This document shows, one piece after another, positions 41,101 to 48,695 of a stretch of DNA of 64,000 nt (position 1 is its first letter; the number at the start of each line of letters is the position of its first letter). Where the stretch lies: assembly GCA_030248225.1 (NCBI GenBank), contig JASANE010027696.1, positions 1-64,000 of the forward strand. The letters run 5' to 3'. The stretch comes from Trileptium ribeirensis (taxonomy: Eukaryota; Nematoda; Enoplea; Enoplida; Thoracostomopsidae). A model generated the notes under the pieces. That model searched no databases. It saw only the letters and a list, made by a program, of their open reading frames with translations, and had not been told where the DNA came from. The position numbers and the translations under genes were made by a program.

Positions 41101-44100
41101 AACATTCATACAATAACTAGATAGCAATGAAAAATGCAAACGAATGCTCTGTACCTACAACAGCTTTATCCAATCGTTTTAGAAATTTTACTGATAAATT
41201 TTTGTGTTTCTACACCCCTGGCATTACCGATACAATCAATCTCAAAGAATTTAAATCCTTGTTTATGAGTCACATAGGTACAGCACGTGGGAAATTTATG
41301 GCCCCAGAACCAACTCCCAGATAAGTAAACATTTTATGATATAAATTATATATCTTATGGTACTCGTCCAGCGAATGATGTAAGCATACGTGATGACTCC
41401 AACAGTGTAATACACTTTAAATCATAACAATTTGGAGAAAATACTAACTTGGTTTAAAAATACCACTGAAAAATAGTTTAGTGCTATAATGATAAAGCTC
41501 ACGACTGCTGAGGTTGTGTTGCATCTAATTTCACGCCTGAATGAGCATTTTGGCTTTAGAATTCCACATAAAAACAAATATTGATACAGGATTTTAAAAG
41601 GCACAGCGACAAACACATTTTCGCTATTGTTTACTAAAACCATTATCAGTTCAGTTTAAGGTTTATATTTTGATCAATCTGTAGTAAATATCTAATATTG
41701 CTACGGGGCAAGATACATTTTAGTCTAAATGTACCGATTCTAAAAATAGGTTGAAAAATTGCCGACAGCTTGAGTTACAATGAAGCACATGAAAAAATCG
41801 TGTCAAAAATATAATCGTAATAACAACAATATAATCATTTGAAACGCAGTACAAATGTAAAATCAACAGTTTACGGTCTTGTTCCTCAATACAGTGAAAA
41901 TTTGGACAACGTGCATGAAATTGAACGCGACCCCCCCCCCCCCCCAAAAGAAATTTTTAAGCAAATTTGCATTATATTTATATTTTAACGTAGGGTTTTT
42001 TACGGATTATGCCATGCTATGTTATCTGGAGAGTGCTGGATAAAAAATTCGCCAAGAGCATATTAAACCTAGAACAGCCCAAAATTCTACCACGGGCACC
42101 CGTTCTGAACCAGGGTGACCGAAAAATGTCAGCACTCCGGCTTGGTGAAGCCAGCCAAGTATTTTATATTCTTCATACTTACGATAGAAAATAATAGCAA
42201 TGGCTTCCTTCCGAAGGAATCAGATAAGGCACCGCAAAAAGGCGATGATAGAAATTGAAGAAATGAAAACATTGATCCCATCATACCTGAAATTAAATAA
42301 CCACACTGATACAATAACGAATCGCGGTGATTCTGGAATAGGCGAGAAGGGAGACAACACTTGTTTCCCGAATGCGACCCGTTTAGGCGACATCCCCTAA
42401 ACCGCGACCCCAACAATGATTCAATTGTGACCTAAATTTTTTGGACAACAGCAAAAATCCAATTTTGTAGTAAAAATTCAATAGAGCAGTTTATTGCAGC
42501 GCCAAAATAAACAAATTTGTAGTCCTGGAGGCGTAACCACTGCATAGAATTACACTTTAAGAAATTTTGTTGTCATAATAGACCGAATTTGAATAGACTA
42601 AAAATTTCTTTACCAGCGACCCTTACTGTGGCCGCATCTGCACTCGAATTTGTGGGACCCCGGAACGATAGTATAAACATATGTCTATTACAACGAATTC
42701 TCAATATTTCTGATAACTGGGTTTGGGCCGTCAAGATATTATACATAAGAAGATAATTATCCGCTAAAGTTCTTATCTTAGGCGTTCTACTAACTCAATA
42801 GTGTTACAAATCTTAACAGCTTTACTGTTGTCCGTTTTTGCAGTAATCTGTGCACCTAGGCTTTCAAGTTCCTTGTCGTTGATTCTATTAAAAATTGATA
42901 ACTCACAGTTAATAGGATAAAACATAAACAGTTATATTAAATTTAACAATAATCTATATATACAGCGACATCCGTAGACGCTGTTGTTATTGTTAGCGAC
43001 TAAGGCTACTCAACGGTGACTTGTTGAGAAAAGTGACAAATTTTCCCATCACTATGCTAGCCGGCAAGCAATATATAATGCAGCTGCTTCGGAGTACCCT
43101 AGCTTCGATAGGATTCTTCATAACGTCAAACATTTTTCTGAGTGCAACATCACCATGTCAAGATGTGTGGGGAAATGAATATATATTGCTGCCATTTTCC
43201 ATCGACGTAGAAGGACGACCACCGTAGTTTTGACGGCGTCGCCACTTCTGTATATCCAACAAATACTACTTCAACCAGTTTGTCATCAAAAGAAAACCTA
43301 AATCTTTCAACAATAGAAATAGGTCAACTATCCCACAATCCAGTACGATCGAAAATATGGCAATTATAGCGAAAGTAACCTGAACAGCAACTCTTAGGAA
43401 CACAATATTACAACCAAAATAATAATTTCCAAATAATATCCTTTAGTTACACACATACCGCCAAAGAATACATAATTATATCTTGTGTTTTGAGGTACAC
43501 CAATTAATGTTTGAAACTTCGCTAGCTGTCGTTGAATCCGAAGGTAGAGACAGTCTTCCTGAAAGATAAACAGTTACCGTTACCGAGAACCAGAAGCATT
43601 TAGGCAATGTCACACTAATGGAGATTGTCACGACGGTCATGACAACACATTTTAGCAAAACGTTGTTTTTTTTTGGATTTTTCATCTAGCTACTTATTAC
43701 ATCAGAAAATACTCACAATATATTACGATTTTGTAATTTATATACATTAAAATCAACTTTTCCCAAACCCAATCACACCGCGTTTAGTAAATAAATCTAT
43801 TCATCAACGACAATCTTTCATGGCTAGTTTTGAACATGTGAAGACCTGTTTCAGGTATATACAGCTCGAACGAAGTGGAATGAATAAAAAAGTTTTTTGT
43901 TTGATCTTAACAAAAGTAGAATAGCTAATACTGTTTTAAATTTGATATTCGACTCATGAAATTTTAAGTAAAATGCCAGTATTAAACTAAAATGCAAAAA
44001 GATATCAACTAAAATGTCGCATCCAGATATCGTTCATGTTAAAAATCTGAAACGAGGTTATGTGAAAAACAGACTTACGTATTAATTTCAACTGGACATA

Positions 44101-47100
44101 TTATTTTTATATGGCCTAATCTTAGCTAAGACTGAAAATAACTACTTATCAAATTTACTTTTTGTAGTAAGTTATGCTGCAAGAATAGAAAGACTGCTTT
44201 GTAATGCAATTCGTTGTGTGTTTGATTTTTATATCATATAGAATAAATTAATAAAGCAAAGAAATAACGTTCAAGCGGACAACCGTGCAACAACGAGAAA
44301 CATAAACGCCGACAGAAGCTTGGCTTTGATGCATATTAAGAATAAACTATATATAATACAACAAACGGTATTACCAAGCAGCTGTCGTTAGCATTTGATT
44401 TTTTTATTATATCATTGAACAAATGAAAAACAACCAGATGCTACCCTACTTTCGGCCAACCGAATCTGACATTTCAGTTGATCCAAAACAAATATAGCAC
44501 GCTTATTGTATTTGCCTCTCACAGGATTTTGAAGACAGATAGAATTAAACCACTGACTGAAATTCACCAATAAAAAATATAGCACGCTTATCGTATTTGC
44601 CTCTCACAGCATTTTGAAGACAGATACAATTAAACCAATGACTGAAATTCACCAATACATATCGACATCTATTGAGATTAGTATCTATATATAAGTTAAA
44701 CCTCTAGTCTGGCCTCTCCATTGCTGAAAATTTTTCCAGGATAAATGAATCAGAGGCCTCCGCGGTTCTGGCAGGTTTATATGTGAAAACGGGATGTTTT
44801 TAACGGGCGGGAGAAAAATTTTTCCACGAGAAGCCCAAAATTTTGCCCAGATCTCCCGCATACGGAGATCACAACTGTCACATCCTCAATCTTCAGGCAT
44901 TGTAATGACATAGCACCAGTGTCACTCGTGCCGTTTTGGACATTTCTGACAGTGAGTATCGGTAACCGCGTCATATACGGTGACGAGTTGTTGTACGACG
45001 GTAGCCGTGCTATATATAGTAATGAACCATAGAATAGTCAACGCTCGCAGAGGATCGGTGTTCCGCTATAGGGGGAAGAGGTAGGGCTTACTCTCCTATC
45101 CGGCCGCAGACACTTATTAGCCAATTCCTCCCACTCGAAAGTTAGTCCCCTAAATTTTTGATTTTCAACGCGAGAAATTTTTATGATTGACCATCGTAAG
45201 ATGCAATTTCAGCGAATTCTGATATTTTTGTCCATCTCAGTCGTACAATACAGTAATAGGGACCCGGACATGTATATATATAACAACCCATGTGTAAATA
45301 TATAAATATACATATGTAATGTATTAGATTCATATGATATATACTAGTGAAACTCGCTTGCGAGCCAGAATTCGAGTGGTGAGCACAATCCCCCGAAGTC
45401 TGTTGTAGAAACCACACACAAACAAAACCTACGCGCAGTACGCAGGTGCAGCATTATATAAACCGTGAGTGATGAGTCATAGTTACGCCCCCCTCTTTTG
45501 ATAGCCAACGTATGCAGTAGACAAAACATCATACAACGAGTACAAAAACAATCAACTAACAATTTAATAATTCAATAAAACCCTAAATTGACCGTGAAAA
45601 GAACGTTAAAGAATTCAAACCGACACTTGAGAAAAATCTCATTTTTATACCAGTATGAAGCAGAAGTGTGAAAATTATTTGCCACACAATATTTTTGACA
45701 CTCGCAATGAGCTTGTTGGCCCAAAAAACACCATATTATAAGACATTAAAAGTAACAAAAAACACACATTTAGGTGCATTTCGCACGACTTTCACCAAAT
45801 ATGAAATTTGGCGCCAACTTTAAGCTTATAGACTCCAGATTAGGAAGTAGTTGAAACACTTGTTATATATCATTGGAAAGCCCTGCTAAAGCTACATGGA
45901 ATAGGCCTATTAGTTTGCGAATACCTCGTTTGCTTATTGAGAAAAATCGCAAAAACTGGAGGGGTTGCCCGAAAATGGGTTAAAATGACGTCATTTTGCA
46001 CAATAACTTTTCCCACGGGAAAAAATTCAAAAATCGGGCTGTCAGACTTGAACCCGGGAATACCTATTGTCAAAAGCCCGCCAAAACACTAAGCAGATAT
46101 TTTCCGATCCTTTGCTTAATATTTACTAGTGAAGATCGCTTGCGAGCCAGAATTCGAGTGGTGAGAACAATCTCCCGAATTTTGTTGTAGAAAGCACACA
46201 CAAACAATGCCTACACACAGTACCCAGGTGCAGCATTATATAAACCGTGAGTGATGAGTTATAGTTACGCCCGCCTCTTTTGATAGCCAACGTATGCAGT
46301 AGACAAAACATCATACAACGAGTACAAAAACAATCAACTAACAATTTAATAATTCAATAAAACCCTAAATTGACCGTGAAAAGAACGTTAAAGAATTCAA
46401 ACCGACACTTGAGAAAAATCTCATTTTTCATACCAAGTATGATGCAGAAGTGTGAAAATTATTTGCCACACAATATTTTTGACGCTCGCAATGAGCTTGT
46501 TGGCCCAGAAAACCACATATCGGACACTAAAACCAACAATAAGCACACATTTAGGTGCATTTCCCACGACTTTTCACCAAATATGAAATTTGGCGCCAAC
46601 TATAAGCTTATAGACTCCAGATTGGGAAGTAGTTGAAAAACTTATTATATATCATTGGAAAGCCATGGTAAAGCTACATAGAATAGGCCTATTAGTTTGC
46701 GGATACCTCGTGTACTTATTGAGAAAAGTCGCAAAAACCGGAGGGGTCCCGAAAAATGGGCCAAAATGACGGCATTTTGCCCCATAACTTTTCCCACGGC
46801 AAAAAATTCAAAAATCGGGCTCCGTCACTACACCTAAATCGACCATTGCGGTTGCATCAAAATCCGCCCAACCGTTATCGACATCCAGGTGCGACAGACA
46901 CACACCGACAGGACCTCCTCAACCCCCTCCAAAGACAAAATTGAAAATTCTCGGTCCACGCGAATTCAATTATATATAATTTACGGAAGAACAATAATCT
47001 AAAGTGTGATAATGATAAAACCTATAATAAAACCTTCCATTATTTTTAAAGTAAGATATAAAAGTTCACTAATCAAGAACAAAGTCTACAAATAACTTAT

Positions 47101-47595
47101 ATCCCGAGGGCAGAACAAACTGATCAGGTAGCGTGATCGAAGGCCAGCAACACAAGATAGGCCACCGGGTCCCTTTCCCGCCACAGTGGAATCTTGTTAG
47201 TTATTAATTTATATATAAATTCATCTGTGAGAGACCAATGTTTAGCGAAATTGTCATAAAAGACAGAATTTTAATATTTTCTCTGTATGTTAACGCTTTG
47301 TCGCGGTTCTGTCCTCTATATTTTTAAGTTACCATTTTCTATTCCACGAAACCTAAACACTTGCAGTAAGCGATAATCAGTCATTATGTTTGTCATGTTT
47401 TGGAATCTTACATTGCTTAGAGCGCAAAATTGTTTTATTAGAAGCAAAATATATATATATAAATATTATTACACCTACCGTCTGTTGTGTATCAAAATAG
47501 AACTCCATAATTGCAGGAAACAATGGTAAAATAGATGTGAAAGCTATGAGGTCAAACAACAGTACTACGAATAAAACGAGCAGTGTATATTGCAT
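13933..47595 (-). CDS. MFSD10: MFSD10-like major facilitator transporter, 13 coding exons
   Basis: Spliced gene on the minus strand. Exons (high to low coordinate): 47595-47479, 43558-43459, 42286-42183, 38840-38682, 34252-34055, 25907-25811, 23403-23292, 21550-21495, 20940-20888, 20050-19960, 18839-18792, 17410-17321, 14129-13933. All introns are GT..AG and all phases join, giving 473 residues (human MFSD10 is about 455). Visible: a first helix with DLIAFTSILPL; MFS motif A, GALSDSFGRKPL, at residues 91-102; a motif C-like GFLIGPIIGAYF at 170-181; FLPETLP at 216-222; RSLGALARAMGP at 392-403; a hydrophobic last helix. No stop or frameshift interrupts it. Family knowledge: MFSD10/TETRAN is a 12-helix membrane protein proposed to efflux organic anions; the substrate here is inferred only. 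The ATG at 47595 is the first in frame after an upstream TAA. A 5' noncoding exon is possible (an AG acceptor-like site lies just upstream). Other MFS subfamilies are less likely given the end-to-end match. Confidence 0.93.
14130..17320 (-). other. MFSD10 intron 12
   Basis: 3.2 kb intron between exons 12 and 13. AT-rich; no coding segment or named repeat recognised apart from short decayed words near 15230-15270 shared with 10460-10550. Confidence 0.7.
17321..17410 (-). CDS. MFSD10: MFSD10 exon 12 (residues 379-409)
   Basis: Acceptor AATTTTAG, donor GTAAGT, phase 1 at both ends. Encodes SEQEKGILLGIFRSLGALAR and then AMGP, the highly conserved loop and start of helix 11 (human GQKGTVMGTLRSLGALARAAGP). 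Confidence 0.94.
17530..17620. repeat. Short element with CTATCGAGA ends
   Basis: Starts CTATCGAGATTGCAGAACG and ends AGCTCTCGATAG, giving short inverted ends about 80 bp apart. The left 40 bp is the inverted partner of 3729-3767. It looks like a very small non-autonomous element or solo end. Confidence 0.5.
17640..18115. repeat. Dispersed repeat with about 140-bp subunits, copy 1
   Basis: Contains two degenerate subunits (about 17675-17800 and 17815-17950) with the words TTTGCCATGCC, CAGCCGCCCAG, AGAACAAATTTTCGAATTTT and GGTCGAG, followed by CTTAATCGAAAAACAAAAAA and TTTTACTACGAAATAAAACC. The same order occurs at 35033-35420 on the same strand. In intron 11. Long open frames here on both strands come from the repeat. 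Confidence 0.85.
18792..18839 (-). CDS. MFSD10: MFSD10 exon 11 (residues 363-379)
   Basis: Shortest coding exon (48 bp), acceptor CATTTTAG, donor GTAAGT. Encodes SAIVVPCLTACISSYG, matching AAVVVPCLSSVVAGYG (helix 10). Both ends are phase 1. Confidence 0.92.
19150..19510. mobile_element. GC-capped MITE-like repeat
   Basis: AT-rich core flanked by G/C runs: GGGGCCCCCCTGGCATTTTG on the left and CCAGGGGGCCCCTGGTTC on the right, with CCCCCGGTTC-type words on both sides. In intron 10. Suggests a short inverted-repeat transposon or SINE-like unit; exact ends and target duplication are not resolved. Confidence 0.4.
19960..20050 (-). CDS. MFSD10: MFSD10 exon 10 (residues 333-363)
   Basis: Acceptor ATATTTAG, donor GTAAGC, phase 0 to 1. 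Encodes helix 9 (IMPAFLAIAWSESATIFYFA), matching the VPAFLLIGWGRSLPVLGLGL region of the human protein. Confidence 0.88.
20888..20940 (-). CDS. MFSD10: MFSD10 exon 9 (residues 315-332)
   Basis: Small 53-bp exon, acceptor GTTTTAAG, donor GTAAGC. Encodes the basic loop after helix 8 (GYVSRIAAHKQKISAS). Sequence is less conserved than its neighbours; support comes from exact phase agreement and position. Confidence 0.85.
21495..21550 (-). CDS. MFSD10: MFSD10 exon 8 (residues 296-315)
   Basis: Small 56-bp exon, acceptor TTTTTTAG, donor GTAACA (weaker than its neighbours). Encodes MQGRMFVFIGLVMIAVQG, matching the human helix 8 region QQGKMFFLIGLTMATIQG. Phases join both neighbours. Confidence 0.92.
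21719..21868. mobile_element. Small TIR element (MITE), copy 1
   Basis: Left AGTACGCGCCAGAACTGACT and right, in reverse complement, AGTACCCAGCAAAAACGACT, continue into G/CTCG-rich arms. About 150 bp, in intron 7 of the transporter. A decayed relative of the right end (GCGAGCAACACTCATTTGT) lies near 22022-22065. Confidence 0.55.
22435..22620. mobile_element. Small TIR element (MITE), related to 21719-21868
   Basis: Ends share AACTGTCATCTTTCGAGCG (left) and, reverse complemented, GAATGACTGTCACTCGCATC (right). Same intron and similar architecture as the copy at 21719-21868; more diverged. Confidence 0.45.
23292..23403 (-). CDS. MFSD10: MFSD10 exon 7 (residues 259-296)
   Basis: Acceptor CTTTTAG, donor GTAAGT; starts with the last two bases of a GAT codon, ends two bases into the next. 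Encodes helix 7, with LGVSYFLYLFFYSGMEFTL and then FLTHERF, nearly identical in pattern to the human helix. Confidence 0.93.
24010..24600. repeat. Decayed dispersed repeat, TTAATTAGCTAATT-rich
   Basis: GTCTGTACGTCCGTCCGTCG followed by ACTACTGGGCCGATTAG is a common head of animal dispersed repeats. It is followed by many near-palindromic TTAATTAGCTAATTAGTT words at 24195-24550. No open frame of note. In intron 6. Confidence 0.45.
24700..25275. repeat. Tandem repeat, about 165-bp unit, about 4 copies
   Basis: AATTGCTCTATAAAATGAGA then CCAAAACACC recurs at about 24888, 25051 and 25221, with a partial form at 24751; a (C/G)GCCATTTTCGTG(C/T)ATTTT word also recurs. Units are quite diverged. In intron 6. 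Confidence 0.7.
25811..25907 (-). CDS. MFSD10: MFSD10 exon 6 (residues 227-259)
   Basis: Acceptor TTTTTCAG, donor GTAAGT, phase 0 to 1. Encodes the central cytoplasmic loop, with ISPYSLFTFALMKK matching the LSPLALLRFSAV stretch of the human protein. Lies after the largest intron (8.1 kb). Confidence 0.88.
26000..32550 (-). other. MFSD10 intron 5, unrecognised part
   Basis: Most of the 8.1-kb intron 5. 27500-32480 has more CpG and fewer A/T runs than its surroundings, and 26800-27170 and 31350-31980 have LTR-like tails with AATAAA, so an unrecognised retroelement may fill it. I found no matching LTR pair or enzyme motif. The 29827-30144 frame lacks an ATG and any domain I know. A hairpin TGGGCTC..GAGCCCA lies near 27714-27733. 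Confidence 0.4.
32566..33286. repeat. Tandem repeat, 200-280-bp units, 3 copies
   Basis: Copies start near 32566, 32847 and 33088. Each has CATACATTTTTAAC, TTTTTCAAAGAGT, GCATCACATT, ACTAACTGCGGACACATCTA, CTTTTAAGTGTTTTATTCAA and TTAGGTAATTCATTA in this order; the first two also have GTGCCAGCTGT(C/T)TGTTTAA. Copy lengths differ by internal deletion. In intron 5. Confidence 0.9.
34055..34252 (-). CDS. MFSD10: MFSD10 exon 5 (residues 161-226)
   Basis: Longest exon: acceptor AATTTAAG, donor GTATGT, phase 0 at both ends. Encodes helices 5 and 6 with the motif C-like GFLIGPIIGAYF and ends with FLPETLPNHKQ, the conserved end of the N-terminal six-helix half. Confidence 0.94.
34609..34637. other. 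Perfect 10-bp stem hairpin
   Basis: GAGAGCCCGA, a 9-base spacer, then TCGGGCTCTC. In intron 4. No function assigned; it may be the inner end of a small inverted-repeat element. Confidence 0.6.
35033..35420. repeat. Dispersed repeat with about 140-bp subunits, copy 2
   Basis: Same strand and word order as 17640-18115: two subunits (about 35041-35165 and 35195-35325) with GGCAATGAGTTTCCCATG or GGCAATAAGTTTCCCATG, CAGCCGCCCAGGATATCAGA and TTTTGGGTCGAG, then CTTAATCGAAAAACAAAAAA and TTTTACTACGAAATAAAACC. In intron 4 of the transporter. Confidence 0.85.
35559..35753 (+). pseudogene. Possible reverse transcriptase fragment
   Basis: A short frame ends with DFAAAFDCVDRPSL, which resembles the first catalytic block (D-F-K-A-A-F-D-S-V-D-R) of non-LTR reverse transcriptases. 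Upstream residues are not recognisable. It differs from the LINE at 36100, so it may be a separate scrap. In intron 4. Confidence 0.35.
36102..37393 (+). pseudogene. Degenerate CR1/L2-like LINE, reverse transcriptase part
   Basis: 5'-truncated non-LTR retrotransposon in intron 4. Visible in order: LLQSAYIKGHSTETA (near 36117); FDTVDHNILMQRL (36242-36280); GVPQGSVLGP (36395-36424); YVDDIQIY (36494-36517), the catalytic box with both Asp present; NKLKLNDSKTELIYL; YVKILGVFLDNQ; MSRLHYCNALYCSVS; RRDHITPILRRVHWLPIEKR. These lie in three frames separated by several frameshifts, so it is dead. The end at 37378-37393 is ATAATTATTATTATC, a short-repeat tail typical of this clade. The clade call is from the C-terminal RRDHITPxLxxxHWLP block. 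Confidence 0.88.
38682..38840 (-). CDS. MFSD10: MFSD10 exon 4 (residues 108-160)
   Basis: Acceptor TTTTATAG, donor GTAAGT, phase 0 at both ends. Encodes helices 3-4 and contains SRVIGGLSKTSVNLAAAI and a RGKGM loop, matching the human SRLIGGISKGNVSLSTAI and RSQGM positions. Confidence 0.93.
39000..39765. repeat. Tandem repeat, about 165-178-bp unit, intron 3
   Basis: The block ATTCTGGAAAT(C/A)G(T/G)GTTCA..GACCC.AAACCCATTGAAACC recurs at about 39303, 39467 and (decayed) 39632, with a partial unit near 39115-39180. A related single stretch lies at 47744-48090. Confidence 0.75.
40066..40333. mobile_element. hAT-type MITE with 8-bp target duplication
   Basis: 268-bp element starting CAGGGGCGTAGCCAGGGGG and ending CTATCTACGCTCATG. 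The flanking 8-mers ATTACCGA (40058-40065 and 40334-40341) are identical, the target-site size of hAT elements. The CAGGGGCGTAGCCAGG terminus is widespread among animal hAT MITEs. Inserted into the larger element 40010-40780. Confidence 0.9.
40529..40670. repeat. Repeated palindrome TGTTCGCGAACA
   Basis: Perfect 12-bp palindromes at 40529-40540 and 40659-40670, plus TTCGCGAACA at about 40619-40628, all inside the MITE of 40010-40780. They may be protein-binding sites or family-specific internal repeats. Confidence 0.7.
41930..41945. repeat. C homopolymer
   Basis: About 15-16 consecutive C followed by an A-rich stretch, in intron 3. Length is likely to be uncertain in an assembly. Confidence 0.8.
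42183..42286 (-). CDS. MFSD10: MFSD10 exon 3 (residues 73-107)
   Basis: Acceptor AATTTCAG, donor GTAAGT. Encodes helix 2 and the cytoplasmic loop with MFS motif A (GALSDSFGRKPL), the best single family diagnostic here. Completes the split glycine codon and ends in phase 0. Confidence 0.93.
43459..43558 (-). CDS. MFSD10: MFSD10 exon 2 (residues 40-73)
   Basis: Bounded by acceptor CTTTCAG and donor GTATGT; starts phase 0, ends phase 1. Encodes the loop after helix 1, ending in RYNYVFFG, equivalent to RYNSVLFG in the human protein. Exon 3 supplies the last two bases of the glycine codon. Confidence 0.9.
44492..44661. repeat. Tandem duplication of 85 bp
   Basis: Copies 44492-44576 and 44577-44661 both run ATATAGCACGCTTAT(T/C)GTAT to TGACTGAAATTCACCAATA, differing at a few sites. 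In intron 1 of the transporter. Confidence 0.93.
45342..46823. repeat. Direct repeat of about 700 bp, 782-bp period
   Basis: Blocks 45342-46041 and 46124-46823 are homologous throughout, from TACTAGTGAA..TCGCTTGCGAGCC to TTCCCACGG.AAAAAATTCA and AAAATCGGGCT. They are separated by 82 bp unique to the spacer. One copy keeps an open frame of about 88 codons (46370-46636, no known domain) that is broken in the other. Could be two tandem insertions or a recent local duplication. In intron 1. Confidence 0.92.
47479..47595 (-). CDS. MFSD10: MFSD10 exon 1 (residues 1-39)
   Basis: Encodes the start methionine and first transmembrane helix, containing DLIAFTSILPLFP, the family's N-terminal signature. 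It ends in phase 0 at donor GTAGGT. A non-ATG extension of seven codons lies upstream before an in-frame stop further out, so the ATG is preferred. Confidence 0.9.
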
Positions 47596-47743
47596 CGCAG
47601 TATATTTATGATACAATAAGTCAAATATAAATACTTCTAGCTGAATTTAATGAATGATGATTACGCAATTATATACGCTTATAACTGCGGCGTCGAATTG
47701 TTTGAACCGAAGAATATTAATTACATCACGTAGTGTGTAGAAA

Positions 47744-48090
47744 TAGACTAGCATCTTGCAAGCGAGGATGAAACGAATCTAGAGTGGTTTCGTTTATAAT
47801 TTGTTGTAGCATGTAAAGTGCATTATGTTTGATGCATAATACTGCCCTAAAACTTCGGATACCTAAACACATTGAAAAATCTAAAACCTTTTCGATCCTA
47901 GATCTATTGAAGGCATCTGAAAACCCATTAAATATTCGTATCATTCTCTACTTGACCAAACCATCTTATTCAGCGCCCCGAAATACCTCTAGATAATTCG
48001 TGAAGCCCCGTTCACAATACTTAAGCCACTGAAGACAGACAACATTCTGGCAATAGGATTCGATGATCCTAAATCATAAATCCTAAATCA
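47744..48090. repeat. Dispersed repeat related to 39000-39300
   Basis: Shares ATGAAACGAATCTAGAGTGG (compare TTGAAACGAAGCTAGCGTGG at 39018) and several words of the form CCTAAAACC..ATTGAA and ACCAAACCATC(T/G)TATTCAGC in the same order. Located just upstream of the transporter start, so one copy flanks the gene and the other is in intron 3. Confidence 0.75.
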
Positions 48091-48654
48091 CATCGATAAT
48101 ACATAAACGTTAAGCAAATAGTAAGTAAAAGTAAAACAGTAAACAAAACGGGGAGATGAATCTAAAAATAAAGAAAAACAACAAACTGGGGTGCAACTGG
48201 CTCCCTACGTTTACCAGGGACCTAAAATGTAAAAAGAAATTTAAACAAAACCTTTAGGTTAGCTTAGGGGACTTTAATAAAATTATATAACACTCATATA
48301 TAATTGTACTAGCAGGAAAAAAATGTCCTTAACCGGCATGGAAAAAGGAACCCCTGAATGTTATTAGGAAAAGTATAACGTCACGTAATGCGTACATAAT
48401 TGGGCATGTGAAACAGAGTTGTCGGTGAAAAATGCTCTTGCACTAATAACGAAATACCGCGGTAATGCGTTATGGCAATGCTTTTGATTTAAAGATGTAT
48501 ATTACTTAATGGTACGAAGATATGTCGTTTGTCGTTGCGATGGGAAACTGCTCTATTTCTTCAACTTCTTCTCATTTGTGAATTTTTAACCTATACATAT
48601 GTATTTATTTAAGTAAGACTCCTCAACTTAATGTTTAGATTTTTTGTATTTTTG
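48091..48654. other. No gene recognised
   Basis: AT-rich spacer between the repeat upstream of the transporter and the first gypsy-derived fragment. I see nothing specific. Confidence 0.6.
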
Positions 48655-48695
48655 CCTGCCGGATGCTCATCTAACATCTTAGTTTGTCTCCCTAG
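48655..48695 (+). repeat. 41-bp direct repeat, left copy
   Basis: CCTGCCGGATGCTCATCTAA then CATCTTAGTTTGTCTCCCTAG; the copy at 50028-50068 differs at two positions. The two bracket a gypsy gag-derived fragment. Confidence 0.9.

Noticed and set aside
42786..42945. About 50-codon minus-strand frame with NDKELESLGAQITAKTDNSK
   Set aside because: It looks compositionally coding-like, but has no start, no splice acceptor and no family match; it does not fit the MFSD10 exon chain.
43021..43227. Open frame resembling an extracellular domain (CQDVWGNEYILLPF)
   Set aside because: Only a weak resemblance to IgGFc-binding-type repeats; it is short and breaks into another frame, so I cannot support a gene.
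46042..46123. tRNA-like SINE head (B-box-like GGGTTCAAGTC on the minus strand)
   Set aside because: The spacer is tRNA-sized, but the T stem does not pair, and no convincing A box or acceptor stem is visible.
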